A stretch of DNA of 64,000 nt from Terriglobia bacterium (GCA_032252755.1 JAVUPY010000017.1:62001-126000); one strand, 5' to 3'; counted from the stretch's first letter, positions 19,245 through 29,134 are shown. A program made the numbers and translations. The notes: generated by a model not told the origin, from the sequence alone.

Positions 19245-19320
19245 CCGCAAATTATTGAAAACAAAGATCCGCAAAATAGGGGGGTAGGGGTCTTCCCGCA
19301 AGTATTTGAAAATAAGGCTC
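19245..19320. repeat. Imperfect intergenic repeat flanking a G-run
   Basis: Two related units, CCGCAAATTATTGAAAACA... (19245-19270) and CCGCAAGTATTTGAAAATA... (19296-19320), lie 51 bases apart around the G-rich block ATAGGGGGGTAGGGG. They occupy the 379-base gap between the TonB receptor and the guanine deaminase gene. Apart from this repeat and the terminator, nothing else was recognised in the gap. Confidence 0.6.
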
Positions 19321-19413
19321 CCCCGCTCATGTTGAGTTTGCCGCGGCGCAATCGTCAGCTAGAATGTCTTGGGAACTGAGGAGACGCCATGCGTCTCCTT
19401 TTTCGTGAGGGAC

Positions 19414-19881
19414 ATGCAAAACGAATTCATGGCGCGAGCGATCGCGCTCTCGATCGAGAACGTGAAGCACGGCAAGGGCGGACCCTTCGGGTGTGTCGTC
19501 GTGCGCCATGGCAAGATCATCGCCGAAGGCGCGAACGAGGTGACGGCCACGAAGGACCCCACAGCGCACGCCGAGATCGTAGCCATAAGGAAAGCCTGCA
19601 ACGCTCTAGGGAGTTTTCAACTCGACGGCTGCGAGATCTATACGTCTTGCGAACCCTGCCCCATGTGTCTCGGCGCCATCTACTGGGCGCGCCCTGCGCG
19701 TCTCTATTTCGCATCGACGGCCGAGGACGCCGCTCGCGTGGGATTCGACGACCGGTTTATCTACGAGCAACTCGAGGTCCCCTACGCGGAGCGCACGATT
19801 CCGGCCGAGCAGATTATGCGCGAAGAGGCCAAAAAAGCCTTCGCGCTCTGGCGAGAGAGCGCGAGTAAGGTCGAGTATTAG
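19414..19881 (+). CDS. guaD: Guanine deaminase-type nucleoside deaminase
   Basis: The 155-residue zinc deaminase closely resembles Bacillus GuaD, which converts guanine to xanthine. Zinc and catalytic residues are H52 and E54 in PTAHAEIVAI and C82/C85 in SCEPCPMCLGAIYWARP. The C-terminal GFDDRFIYEQ and the terminal EY also match that group. A tRNA adenosine deaminase (TadA) is less likely because the C-terminal half follows GuaD. The ATG at 19414 was chosen from alignment; the only Shine-Dalgarno-like match, GAGGG, lies very close to it. The frame could also begin at TTG 19369. Confidence 0.85.
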   Translation: MQNEFMARAIALSIENVKHGKGGPFGCVVVRHGKIIAEGANEVTATKDPTAHAEIVAIRKACNALGSFQLDGCEIYTSCEPCPMCLGAIYWARPARLYFASTAEDAARVGFDDRFIYEQLEVPYAERTIPAEQIMREEAKKAFALWRESASKVEY

Positions 19882-19892
19882 CATGGCCGCGG

Positions 19893-21626
19893 TTATTTGC
19901 CCCGCTGCTCGATTTTCGCCCAGGTGTCTTTCAGAGCGACGGTGCGGTTGAAGGCCAAGCGGTCGCCGCTTGAGTCTGGATCGACGCAGAAGTAACCAAG
20001 TCGCTCGAACTGGAACCGATCTCCAGGCTTGGCACCGGCCAGCGTGGGTTCGACCTTTGCGTTCTGCACAACTTCAAGCGAGTTAGGATTCAGGTTCGCG
20101 GTGAAGTCCTTCCCTTCCTCAACATGGTTAGGATTCTGCATGTTGAACAGCTTGTCGTAGAGTCGAACCTCGGCATCGAGAGCAGTGGCAGCAGAAACCC
20201 AGTGAATCGTAGCCTTTACTTTGCGCTTGTCGGGCGCATTGCCGCTGCGGGTCTCAGGATCGTATGTGCAATGGACCTCAACCACCTCGCCGGCTGAGTT
20301 CTTGCGTACATCGGTGCACTTGATGAAGTACCCACCTCGCAGCCGAACTTCGCGTCCAGGCGAAAGCCGAAAGAACTGCTTCGGCGGATCTTCCCGGAAG
20401 TCGTCTTGCTCGACGTATAGCTCGCGAGAAAACGGAACCTTTCGCACCCCGGCGGAAGTATCCTCTGGATTCACCGCGAGTTCGAGTTCTTCCTTCTGAT
20501 TCTCAGGGTAATTGTCGATGACAACTTTCAGCGGGCGAAGCACGGCCATGGCTCGCGGAGCGTGTTTGTTCAGATCCTCGCGAACGAAGTATTCGAGCAT
20601 GGCGAAGTCGGTGGTGCCGTTAGTCCGCGAGACGCCGACTGCCGCGCAGAAATTGCGGATCGCTTCCGGCGTATAGCCGCGGCGGCGAATGCCGCAGAGA
20701 GTGGGCATGCGCGGGTCGTCCCAGCCGCTGACGTATTTTTCCTGCACCAGTTGCAGCAGCTTGCGCTTGCTGAGCAACGTATAAGTAAGGTTGAGGCGGT
20801 CGAACTCGATTTGCTGCGATGGAAAGATGCCAAGTTCGCGAATGTACCATTGATAAAGCGGCTGGTGATCGGTGAACTCGAGCGTACACATCGAATGCGT
20901 GACGCGCTCGATCGAGTCGGATTGCCCATGCGCGAAATCGTACATCGGATAGATGCACCACTTATTTCCGGTTCTGTGATGTTCGGCGTGCAGGATGCGG
21001 TACATCACCGGGTCGCGCATATTCAGGTTCGGAGAGGCCATGTCAATCTTCGCGCGAAGGGTCTTTGAACCGTCCGGAAATTCACCTGCACGCATGCGCT
21101 CGAACAGATTCAGGTTCTCTTCTATGGAGCGGTTGCGGAATGGGCTCTCATCCCCCGGTTCGGTGAGGGAGCCTCGATAGCGGCGGATTTCATCCTGCGA
21201 GAGATCGTCGACGTAAGCTTTGCCGGCATTGATTAGTCGTACGGCCCACGCGTAAAGCTGGTCGAAATAATCGGATGCGTAGTAGAGGCCGTCCCAGTGG
21301 AAGCCGAGCCACTTGACGTCGGCCATGATGGACTCGACGTACTCGGTCTCTTCCTTCTCGGGGTTGGTGTCGTCGAAGCGCAAGTTGGTGTGGCCGCCGA
21401 ACTCGTCCGCAAGACCGAAGTCGAGACAGATGGCCTTGGCGTGCCCGATGTGGAGATAACCGTTGGGTTCGGGTGGAAAGCGCGTCTGGACGCGACCTTC
21501 GTACTTGTTGGTCTTGAGATCTTCAATGAACCTTTCGCGGATGAAATTGCTGGGGGCGGCTGCGGGCGAGCTTTCGGCGGGAGTAGCGGCCGGATTGGAA
21601 GTCTCTTCTTTAGAGAGGTTCGACAT
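19893..21626 (-). CDS. glnS: Glutamine--tRNA ligase
   Basis: The 577-residue class I aminoacyl-tRNA synthetase has the signature [17 protein letters not shown] near residue 50, followed by [12 protein letters not shown] and [13 protein letters not shown]. The KMSKS counterpart is LLSKRKL, and the family-typical [21 protein letters not shown] follows it. The two C-terminal anticodon-binding barrels are present. Residues 1-28 form an Ala/Pro/Ser-rich extension. Its presence implies direct charging of glutamine in this organism. It converges with guaD, leaving 11 bases between stop codons. Confidence 0.96.
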   Translation of the reverse strand: MSNLSKEETSNPAATPAESSPAAAPSNFIRERFIEDLKTNKYEGRVQTRFPPEPNGYLHIGHAKAICLDFGLADEFGGHTNLRFDDTNPEKEETEYVESIMADVKWLGFHWDGLYYASDYFDQLYAWAVRLINAGKAYVDDLSQDEIRRYRGSLTEPGDESPFRNRSIEENLNLFERMRAGEFPDGSKTLRAKIDMASPNLNMRDPVMYRILHAEHHRTGNKWCIYPMYDFAHGQSDSIERVTHSMCTLEFTDHQPLYQWYIRELGIFPSQQIEFDRLNLTYTLLSKRKLLQLVQEKYVSGWDDPRMPTLCGIRRRGYTPEAIRNFCAAVGVSRTNGTTDFAMLEYFVREDLNKHAPRAMAVLRPLKVVIDNYPENQKEELELAVNPEDTSAGVRKVPFSRELYVEQDDFREDPPKQFFRLSPGREVRLRGGYFIKCTDVRKNSAGEVVEVHCTYDPETRSGNAPDKRKVKATIHWVSAATALDAEVRLYDKLFNMQNPNHVEEGKDFTANLNPNSLEVVQNAKVEPTLAGAKPGDRFQFERLGYFCVDPDSSGDRLAFNRTVALKDTWAKIEQRGK

Positions 21627-21792
21627 AATCTGCGGGCACGAAAAGCGCCAAGTTTTATTTTATAACAGGCTGTGGCAGAGCCTCTGAGAGCGGATCCTTG
21701 TTGCGCTTTACTTGATCTTCCTGTATTGTCACTCCACTTTCCCCCGGCCAAAGGCGTTGAATCCAAGGTTCATTTCTCCAGAGGTTCGTCCG

Positions 21793-22449
21793 ATGCAAGC
21801 AGCACGCCTTACCACGCCCAAGAATCTGTTCTATTTCGCCGTCGCCATTGCCACGCTATTCGTGCTCTACAACAACGAGCGATTCTTCCTGCACGACCGA
21901 ACGGACCCTGAGTGGGTACACCTTCGTCCGGTCGGCAATTGGATCTTCTTGCATGGCATCCCCGGCGCGATCGCGCTTCTCAGTGCGCCAATTCAGTTTT
22001 CGAGCCGCATCCGCAACCGTTATCCCGTATTCCATCGCACCACCGGCTACGTCTACTTCGTCTCAGTTCTGATCGCTGCGCCGTTGGGCATGTATGTCGC
22101 CCGCCTGCTTAGCTCGAATCCAGTGAGCTACACGATCAGTTGGGTTCACGGTGGCTGCTGGCTACTCTGCACTCTCATCGCCATCAAGTTGGTACGCAAC
22201 CGCGACATTACTCGCCATCGTGAATGGATGATGAGGTCTTACTCCTGGGCGCTGATCTTCCTCACCGCGCGGATTGCGATCCGGGTCATCCATCCGACCG
22301 ACCCGAATACAATCGATGCCATCGTCTGGATCACCATGGGCACCGCAATGCTCTGGCCGCAACTGATCATCAACTGGCGACAAATTTTCCCGAAGCGCAA
22401 AACACAGGCCGTGCCGATTGGTCGCACCGCAGTAGCCGCGGGCGATTAG
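21793..22449 (+). CDS. DUF2306 membrane protein
   Basis: The 218-residue integral membrane protein has about six hydrophobic segments. It carries the DUF2306 pattern of conserved histidines: HRTTGYVYF, the SWVHGGCWLL helix and the RHREWMMRSY loop. The function is unknown; the histidine layout recalls heme- or quinone-associated membrane proteins, but this is only a resemblance. An AGAGG ribosome-binding site precedes the ATG at 21793; a longer upstream frame (from 21712) is considered spurious. Confidence 0.78.
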   Translation: MQAARLTTPKNLFYFAVAIATLFVLYNNERFFLHDRTDPEWVHLRPVGNWIFLHGIPGAIALLSAPIQFSSRIRNRYPVFHRTTGYVYFVSVLIAAPLGMYVARLLSSNPVSYTISWVHGGCWLLCTLIAIKLVRNRDITRHREWMMRSYSWALIFLTARIAIRVIHPTDPNTIDAIVWITMGTAMLWPQLIINWRQIFPKRKTQAVPIGRTAVAAGD

Positions 22450-22529
22450 CTCGAACGGAGCGGCAAGTTAGGTAACGCTTCGATCGATTGGTGCGTCAAG
22501 GGTAAAGGCTCTTGGAACGGCCCAAGCAC

Positions 22530-23270
22530 TCAAGGAATCTGCCACTGCTTCTGAAAACGCTGGTACTCGGATTCGGGGAGTTGGACCAGCACCGCGTGAT
22601 CTTTGCGACCGATCCAGTCGACAATGGCCTCGATGTTCTCGATTGGCATTGCAGTGCAACCGGCAGTACCAGTCGTCGAGTTGGTCCACTTATGGAGAAA
22701 GATGCAGGAACCGTTACCGGGCACGGCGTGGTCCATGTTGTAGTTGACGATGACCCCCCATACGTACTGAGGTATCTCGCGCATCTTCTCCGAGCTGTTC
22801 CAGTCAACGTTCTGCACTTTGAGGCGGTCGACCACCTGCCCGTAATACTGCGACTTGACGTCGTCAACGCACTCCGTGGTGGGAGTTAACGACCTATAGT
22901 TTCCCGACTCGGAGAGCGAGGGCGCAAAACCGAACGTGCCCCGATTGAGCGGAAAAATGCCAGCGGGAGATCGGCCATCGCCTTCGTGCTTCACGGGGCC
23001 GGGATATAGCTCGGAGTGGCCTCGGGCGAGTGATGGATCCCAGGCAAGGCCATTCTTGCCGACTACGATCTCGATTTTGTCGCCTACTCGCTTCCAGTGC
23101 TTGCCATGTCGCTCATAACGCGTCAGGGTTCCCTGAAGATTGTTCCAATCAGGGGTGGTAACGACAATGAGTTTATTCGCCGATGCCAATACCGGGGGGA
23201 CTTGTGCAAACAGGCTCGCGGTCAAGAGAGTTACGGATCCAATCAGCAGAGTTAGGATGGGCCGAGGCAT
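22530..23270 (-). CDS. Exported L,D-transpeptidase (YkuD-like) family protein
   Basis: The 246-residue product has a signal peptide (about 1-23). The YkuD-type catalytic region holds GNGSCIFLHKW and the cysteine motif GTAGCTAMP, equivalent to HxxxxxxxxSxGC. Such proteins cross-link or modify peptidoglycan stem peptides in the periplasm. The middle segment with GDGRSPAGIFPL is typical of the YkuD subgroup annotated as hypothetical exported proteins. The neighbouring TPR and porin genes lie on the same strand but with no obvious functional link. Confidence 0.85.
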   Translation of the reverse strand: MPRPILTLLIGSVTLLTASLFAQVPPVLASANKLIVVTTPDWNNLQGTLTRYERHGKHWKRVGDKIEIVVGKNGLAWDPSLARGHSELYPGPVKHEGDGRSPAGIFPLNRGTFGFAPSLSESGNYRSLTPTTECVDDVKSQYYGQVVDRLKVQNVDWNSSEKMREIPQYVWGVIVNYNMDHAVPGNGSCIFLHKWTNSTTGTAGCTAMPIENIEAIVDWIGRKDHAVLVQLPESEYQRFQKQWQIP

Positions 23271-23312
23271 GCAGCCATGATACTTCGAAAGCGCGCAGCC
23301 GTCGCGGTGACC

Positions 23313-24332
23313 TTACGGTTCTGCAGCGTTGAATTTCGAAGAGAGTGCCATCACTTCCTGTAAACACTCTCGCGCACTTTCAGCAAGAGCGGCTTGGCTA
23401 TGAAGCAGAAACCAATCTCGCGACTCGGTAAATAGCCGCAAAGCCCGCTCCAGGTGCAGCCTGGGATTTTCGCCAAGCGAAGCTAATCGCAACAGTGCTT
23501 GTCCACAATTGAATTGGGCAAAGGCATAGATCCTGGGGGATGCTTCTTCATCGAGTGTACGGAGAGCGAGTTCAAAGTGGCGAAGGGCCGCCAGCGCACG
23601 TCGAATGTTTCGTCTTGGATCATCGGCAGACACTGACAACAATGCTGTTCCAATATTGTTGTGGATAGAGGGGCTCCCGGTCCGAAACTCCTGGTTAGAG
23701 ATCTGCAATGCCCGTCGGTAACAGCGCAAAGCTCGGCAAATATTCTCTCGGCGATCGCCTGTTTTCAATTCTCGGTATGCCGTACCGAGATTCTGAAGGA
23801 CCTTGGCATATCGCTTCGCGTCCTGATCTCGCGTCCATACCTGTAAGGCTGCGGTGTAATGTTGAACCGCATGCTGCCACTTGTCCGGAGATGACTTCTG
23901 AGGACATTCGCACCATGTATTTCCCAGGTTGTATTCCTCCCTCGCCCAATGGTCGAGATCTCCCTGCGACTGATACATGGCGGATGCCTGCCGTTGGCAT
24001 TCCAAGGCAGCCCCGACCCGTGCCTTTACGGGTAGCTGATGAGATGCCAGATAGGTGTTCCCCAGTGTTGAAAGAACAGAAGCACGATCTTCAATCTTCG
24101 CCGAACCCGGCAAGAGTGAAAGTGCATTTTGGAGATGATAGAGCGCAACGTCAGGGTCGACTAAGGGGTGAAGCAGGCAGCCGCCTGCAAAGCAGAGGCC
24201 GAGGTGATATTGAACCTTCCACTCTTGCGGAGCGAGTTGGGCAGCGCTTTCCAAGGCTCGGATAGCGGCTTCACATTCATGCCGACTACATTGAGCGGCC
24301 GCATTATCCATCAGTTGATCTATGTCTGACAT
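23313..24332 (-). CDS. Tetratricopeptide-repeat protein
   Basis: The 339-residue protein is built of TPR-like helical pairs from about residue 10 to 320, including WKVQYHLGLCFAGG, ASVLSTLGNTYLA, AKVLQNLGTAYREL and SIHNNIGTALLSV. No signal peptide or catalytic domain is visible, so a cytoplasmic scaffolding role is the most that can be said. The ATG at 24332 has no clear ribosome-binding site. It lies between the porin and the L,D-transpeptidase-like gene on the same strand. Confidence 0.75.
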   Translation of the reverse strand: MSDIDQLMDNAAAQCSRHECEAAIRALESAAQLAPQEWKVQYHLGLCFAGGCLLHPLVDPDVALYHLQNALSLLPGSAKIEDRASVLSTLGNTYLASHQLPVKARVGAALECQRQASAMYQSQGDLDHWAREEYNLGNTWCECPQKSSPDKWQHAVQHYTAALQVWTRDQDAKRYAKVLQNLGTAYRELKTGDRRENICRALRCYRRALQISNQEFRTGSPSIHNNIGTALLSVSADDPRRNIRRALAALRHFELALRTLDEEASPRIYAFAQFNCGQALLRLASLGENPRLHLERALRLFTESRDWFLLHSQAALAESARECLQEVMALSSKFNAAEP

Positions 24333-24390
24333 ATCAGGCGCTAATCATGCGTTCACGTTGCCAACAGGAACTAATTTCGCTGCACTGCCG

Positions 24391-25971
24391 CTAAAACGCG
24401 ATCTGCAGGCGCTCCATCACCGCATGCTCCGTGGGACGATTTCCTATCACCGCACCTTGTCCGAAGCGTGTCTGCTCATAGTTGAAGGCCAGTCTTGTGA
24501 AGTAGTTCAAATACCAGTTGAGGCCGACGCACCAGGCACGCGCCGAATTGGCCGACTTGGTGGAATCGGCGAAGCCCACGGTGAAAGCGGTGGGGTCAAT
24601 CGTCAGTTCGGAGTAGCGCGCAGCCAATTCCCATGCGCCAATTCCGAGCGGGATATTCCCGCCCTCCAGCCCGGTTCGGGGGACAACACCTCGGAACGTC
24701 TTCTGCTCGCCCGTGATGACCCACGATCCGGCGATCTGCCAGGCGTGATCGTCAACGGCCTGATTGATCATTTCCCCGGCAGCATTGGTTCCGGCAATTT
24801 GCTGGCGCAGAGTCACATATTCCGCCATCAACCCGAACGGGCCCGCATAGTAATGAGCCTGTGGTGAATAAGTGAGTCGCCGACCGTCCGCAATTATGTT
24901 TGTCACGCTCTGCGTACCGCTATAAGTGAAGAACGTCGCCTGTCCAGCGGCACTCTTAAAGTTGGGCAGCACTGCGTTCTCATCTTGTCGCCCGGTTGAT
25001 GCTGCGATGCCAAAGCCCAAGCCCTTCAGGAGCGGCTGCCCACCGCGCGCGAACGGCGTCGCGAAGATGCGGCCCACGACATCCTTGCCATTGTGGGTTG
25101 TCGCACCGGTGGGCGCGATTCCGTCGATGTTGCCGCCGGCGGGCGCGCCGTTGAGTACTGCCGCCTGGTATGCAAGGCGACCACGAATGTCCCCATAAAG
25201 CTGAAATCCCTCATCACGATTGGGCACAAGATTATTCGTCAGCGATTGTTCGATGAATGTTCGGTCCGCGTCGTTTTGCAGCAGTTCCAGGCCAAGGGGT
25301 GTCTTGAACTTGCCACCACGAAGGACGGTGTAAGGCGTCAGCTTAAGATCGGCATAGGCGTCGTAGATTGAGTTTGAGCCGTTTCCGAACTCAGGCATGA
25401 AACGAAAACTCACAAACCTGCCAAGATCGCCTTCCAGGATGGCGCGGGCGCGGCGAATATTGAATACATTTATTAGCGGAACTCCCTGCCTGTCGATGAA
25501 GGATTTGCCGTCCATTTGCACGTGGCCGCCAAATCTCAACCGGAAGTTCTTGTCCGGGCTGACGATTGAGAACGTATCGCGGCCGGCAGTAACGCCGGGC
25601 GCTTCCTTTGCGTTTGCATTGTGTTGCAGGAGGTCACCTCTCTCACCGATCTCCTCCAAGCGGCTGCTCAGGTCCACGGGAGCAGAGGTGGGGGCAGGTC
25701 TCACCTGCGAGGCCGCATTGATGCGGTTCCTGAGTTCGATTTGCTCGGCCTTGAGTTGCTGATTTTCCAACTCAAGCTGCTGTATTTTCTGTTCCAGGGC
25801 AACAAGCCGAGCTTCCACCTTTGCGTCAGAGGCGGAGTTCACCGCCACTTCTCGCGTGCCCTCATCAGCCGCGGATTGAGCGTGGGCCGGCTGGGTATCG
25901 TTCGATTGTGCGCAGGCGAAACCGGCCAGAACGAAAATAGCCGCAGCAGCACCAGTTATGAAACGCATCAT
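24391..25971 (-). CDS. OprP/OprO-type porin
   Basis: The 526-residue outer-membrane porin has a signal peptide (about 1-21). A periplasmic coiled coil follows at about residues 50-80 (LEQKIQQLELENQQLKAEQ), as in trimeric phosphate-selective porins, and the barrel opens with KNFRLRFGGHVQMDGKSF. It ends in IAF, a C-terminal aromatic signature of barrel assembly. Phosphate selectivity is not demonstrated; sulfate or other anions are equally possible given the neighbouring sulfur genes, which is inference. AGGAGAGA precedes two consecutive ATG codons. It is divergent from the universal stress protein gene. Confidence 0.87.
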   Translation of the reverse strand: MMRFITGAAAAIFVLAGFACAQSNDTQPAHAQSAADEGTREVAVNSASDAKVEARLVALEQKIQQLELENQQLKAEQIELRNRINAASQVRPAPTSAPVDLSSRLEEIGERGDLLQHNANAKEAPGVTAGRDTFSIVSPDKNFRLRFGGHVQMDGKSFIDRQGVPLINVFNIRRARAILEGDLGRFVSFRFMPEFGNGSNSIYDAYADLKLTPYTVLRGGKFKTPLGLELLQNDADRTFIEQSLTNNLVPNRDEGFQLYGDIRGRLAYQAAVLNGAPAGGNIDGIAPTGATTHNGKDVVGRIFATPFARGGQPLLKGLGFGIAASTGRQDENAVLPNFKSAAGQATFFTYSGTQSVTNIIADGRRLTYSPQAHYYAGPFGLMAEYVTLRQQIAGTNAAGEMINQAVDDHAWQIAGSWVITGEQKTFRGVVPRTGLEGGNIPLGIGAWELAARYSELTIDPTAFTVGFADSTKSANSARAWCVGLNWYLNYFTRLAFNYEQTRFGQGAVIGNRPTEHAVMERLQIAF

Positions 25972-26464
25972 TCTCTCCTGAGATCCGTCGCCAACCCAGG
26001 AAGCGTCGCCACTGCCGATTCAACGGAAGGTACCGTTAACTCGCAAACCCGTCAGAGTACTGCAATACGGCACATCTCATAACTGCAATCTCGAGACTGC
26101 GCTTAGGAAAAAGAATGATGGCTGTATCAACAGGAACTGACGGCATTTCGACTTTCCCTTCCGCCGAACGTCGATTGCCAAAAACCTTTTGGCGAAACGC
26201 TAGCTGAGAGCGAACAGCGTAGAGTTGAGCCATTGTGGCCAACACCTCAGTTCGAAACAGTGAGCGTCATCACCGTAACTCGTGAGTTTTGCTGCGCACT
26301 GGCGTACGCCTGAGCACTCGGATCGAGAGAGTACCGGCAAATGGACCAAGCAGTTGCTCCACATCACCGATCACCGTGCTATTCATCACGGAATCCCATG
26401 ACGCGCTTCAGTACTGTGAGGATGATCTGCGCTGCGCTTTGAACGGTAGTTGGGGAGGGTCCCC
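25972..26464. promoter_or_regulatory. Divergent porin / universal stress protein promoter region
   Basis: This 493-base region has no credible gene. It contains GTGA-GCGTCA-TCAC (26260-26273), a CRP-like half-symmetric site, and the inverted repeat CCGTG-N8-CACGG (26374-26391), which also reads GTGC-N6-TCAC. These lie about 200 and 80 bases upstream of the universal stress protein start and could serve an oxygen or redox regulator. The ribosome-binding site GGGGAGGG ends just before ATG 26465. Confidence 0.35.
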
Positions 26465-27316
26465 ATGGCAGCTTCCGTCGCCTCCGTCGGTCTTAAGAGC
26501 ATCCTCGTTGCGCTCGATCTATCCCCAAGATCCCAGTTGGTCTTGGACTATGCCGCTCTGATTGCGCGGCATCACTGCTCCAAGATCATTGCTACGCACA
26601 TTCTGTATTATGGCTCTCCTTTTCCATATGACGAGATTCCGCCCAGCGGTTTCCAGGACGTCGGAAGCGCGCGGCGAAGCCTCGAATCAATGTTGTCTTC
26701 AAAACTTCCCGATGTTGAACACGAGGTCCGGATGTCAGGTGGCGATGATGCGCCAAAAACACTCCAAGCCATCGCGTCTGAATACCACGTAGACCTGATC
26801 GTTGCCGGGACACAGGGCAGAAAAGGGCTGAAGAAACTGGTTGCCGGGTCTGTTGCAGAATCACTTCTCCGCCGTGTCAATTGCCCCGTGATGACAATAG
26901 GACCCTTGGTAAGCGGGTGCCCGGCAACGGGCAGCTTGCACCATATCCTCGTCGCAACCGATTTCTCATCCGCGTGTGCGCGCGCCTTATCTTTCTCGTG
27001 CGAATGGTCTCGCACCTACAATGCCGGATTGACCATCCTGCATGTGTGTGAAGAGTCAGAGGTGGCGGCCTCGAAAGCAAAGCTGCAATGCTGCCCGGAA
27101 GCAGGGATCGAGAAACTTGTCGAAACCGGCGATGTTGCAGAACGTATCGCACGAGTGGCAGAACAAAAAGGGAGCGGACTGATCACGATGGCGCTGCATC
27201 CTGAATCCCCGTTCCTTGCGTCCCATCTGGGGCGGACCGTTGTGCACCGTGTGATCACGTCCGTGCATTGTCCTGTGCTCACATTCCCCTGCACCGCTCA
27301 ATCGCCGAACAGGTAG
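26465..27316 (+). CDS. Universal stress protein, tandem UspA domains
   Basis: The 283-residue protein contains two UspA folds. The first (about 10-145) opens with KSILVALDLSPRS and carries an ATP-binding-type GTQGRKGLKKLVAGSVAESLL motif. The second (about 155-280) opens with HHILVATDFSS, but its glycine-rich motif is degenerate (PFLASHLGRTVVHRVI). Such double proteins often act in energy or redox stress. It converges with the end of the sulfur operon, leaving 24 bases between genes. ATG 26465 with a strong ribosome-binding site is preferred to TTG 26450. Confidence 0.88.
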   Translation: MAASVASVGLKSILVALDLSPRSQLVLDYAALIARHHCSKIIATHILYYGSPFPYDEIPPSGFQDVGSARRSLESMLSSKLPDVEHEVRMSGGDDAPKTLQAIASEYHVDLIVAGTQGRKGLKKLVAGSVAESLLRRVNCPVMTIGPLVSGCPATGSLHHILVATDFSSACARALSFSCEWSRTYNAGLTILHVCEESEVAASKAKLQCCPEAGIEKLVETGDVAERIARVAEQKGSGLITMALHPESPFLASHLGRTVVHRVITSVHCPVLTFPCTAQSPNR

Positions 27317-27340
27317 GTCTTGCCGCAGTCTGTTTTATTC

Positions 27341-29035
27341 CTACCGCGTAACCTCCGAGCGTGACTGCGCGGTCGCAGCCCATTCTGTGAGGTCCTCAGG
27401 CAGGTGATTGTAAGTCCGCAGCCCGCCTGATAATAGTTTCGCATTGAACCCATGCTGCAGCAGAATGCGCACGGCGTAATATGCGATCTGGCCTGCGCCG
27501 CAGCAGACCAGGATTTCGCGTTCGCGCGGCAGTTCGTGTAACCGTTGACGCAACTGCTCGACCGGGATGTTGCGTGCGCCATCCAATCGCCCGGCGGCAA
27601 ACTCGAATGGCTGCCTCACGTCGATCACAAATGAATCCCGGCTTCGCACAAAGTCTTCCCATTCGGCGCAAGGCACGTCGCCTCGCATGACATTGGCTGC
27701 AATCATTCCCGCTAAGTTGACCGGATCCTTTGCCGACTTGTACTGCGGGTACCGAGAAGCCCGGCAAAGTTCCGCATCCTCCAAATCGAAAACCTTAGCA
27801 CCCATATGGATGGCCATTGCTATCACATCAATAGTTCGCTCGTCGCCGTTCTCACCGATTTCCTGCGCGCCCAGGACCTTGCCATCGACAACGGAGAAGA
27901 TCAGCTTTATGTGCATGGGACTGGCCCCCGGCTTGTAAGAGGGATGATTGTCGGGATGCAAATAAATACTTTTGAAGTCGGTGATGCCGGAGGATCGGAG
28001 CGCACTCTCCGTTGCTCCCGTGGTGGCCAACGTAAGACCGAATGCCTTGCAGACGCCGGTGCGTTGCAGACCTCGGAATCGTGTCGGACGTCCGCAAATG
28101 GCATCCGCGGCAATACGTCCCTGGCGGTTCGCAAGAGCGGCCGACGCTACCACGCGCGACTCAGTGTCAGGCCATTCAGAGGATTCTGCGATGTCGCCAA
28201 CGGCCCATATGCATGGATCGCTGGTGCGCATCTGAGAATCGACAATGACTCCTCCCCAAGGTCCGAGTTCGAGTCCAGCCTTGGCAGCGAGTACCGTTTC
28301 TGGCCGCAAGCGGGTCGAGACCACCGCCATATCTGTGGCGAAGTGTTTAGTACAACTCGTGCGCACGAGAAGCGCTCCATCCTGAGAAAGGCCAAATGCG
28401 ATCACGTCCTCCTTCAAGTGCACGTCAACGTGACATTCGAGCAGGCGCACCCTGACAAACTCGGCCATCTCGGGATCGAGGCACGGCAGCACTTGCCCCT
28501 GTCTTTCTAGGATTGTGACCTTCAGCCCACGACGCACGAGTTCCTGCGCGGTTTCGAGTCCTATTAACCCTGCGCCGACTATAACCGCCGACTTTGGCCG
28601 ATGGACATCAATCCATTGCTGGATTGACCGGTCGTCGGGAACTGACCGCTGAACAAAAACGCCCGGCAAATCAATACCCGGGAGCGCCGGAGGCCGCGGC
28701 GATGCAAACGGCGCCAGCACGAGAGCCGTGTAGTGATCGTGATAGGTTTCGCCGTTCGTGAGCTGCTTTACGGTCACTTCCTTATTCAGCCGGTCGATGG
28801 CTTCAACCTTGTGCCCGGCCCGAACTTCGATATTGAAACGTGAACTCAGCAGCTTGAGCGAAGCAGGGATCTTGGCCTTCTCTTCATCGGCTGAGGCGCA
28901 GGATTCGGTGCTCGCAACGTATTCGGTCCGTTTGAACAAGACAATCTCAGCGTGCTCATCTAATCGTCGTGCCCGAACTGCGCAGGCTAACCCTCCTGCA
29001 ACCCCACCGACGATCAAAATGCGGTTCCTCGACAT
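27341..29035 (-). CDS. CoA-disulfide reductase-like flavoprotein fused to rhodanese
   Basis: The 564-residue flavoprotein belongs to the pyridine nucleotide-disulfide reductase class: FAD motif LIVGGVAGGLACAVRARRL, NAD motif AVIVGAGLIGLETAQELVRRG and TSDPCIWAVGDIAE. A rhodanese domain occupies about residues 460-555 (DSFVIDVRQPFEFAAGRL), with active-site loop VCCGAGQIAYYA. The architecture matches CoADR-Rhd/NADH persulfide reductases, which act on CoA persulfides and polysulfide. The usual SFANCGLPY redox-cysteine motif is replaced by ASTESCASADEE, so the active site is altered or shifted. AGGAG precedes ATG 29035. It is the last gene of the minus-strand sulfur arm. Confidence 0.88.
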   Translation of the reverse strand: MSRNRILIVGGVAGGLACAVRARRLDEHAEIVLFKRTEYVASTESCASADEEKAKIPASLKLLSSRFNIEVRAGHKVEAIDRLNKEVTVKQLTNGETYHDHYTALVLAPFASPRPPALPGIDLPGVFVQRSVPDDRSIQQWIDVHRPKSAVIVGAGLIGLETAQELVRRGLKVTILERQGQVLPCLDPEMAEFVRVRLLECHVDVHLKEDVIAFGLSQDGALLVRTSCTKHFATDMAVVSTRLRPETVLAAKAGLELGPWGGVIVDSQMRTSDPCIWAVGDIAESSEWPDTESRVVASAALANRQGRIAADAICGRPTRFRGLQRTGVCKAFGLTLATTGATESALRSSGITDFKSIYLHPDNHPSYKPGASPMHIKLIFSVVDGKVLGAQEIGENGDERTIDVIAMAIHMGAKVFDLEDAELCRASRYPQYKSAKDPVNLAGMIAANVMRGDVPCAEWEDFVRSRDSFVIDVRQPFEFAAGRLDGARNIPVEQLRQRLHELPREREILVCCGAGQIAYYAVRILLQHGFNAKLLSGGLRTYNHLPEDLTEWAATAQSRSEVTR

Positions 29036-29134
29036 ATGGGCTCCTAAACTTCAGAGGGTTTACGGCAGCTGCGACGCGATAGGAAAGTACGCTGAAGTAC
29101 TGGCTCCGAGATGCCAAAAGACCGGTTCATCGCT

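Noticed and set aside
27317-27340. Bidirectional terminator between the stress protein and CoADR-rhodanese genes
   Set aside because: Weak GGTAGG/CCTACC pairing with a long loop; not convincing.
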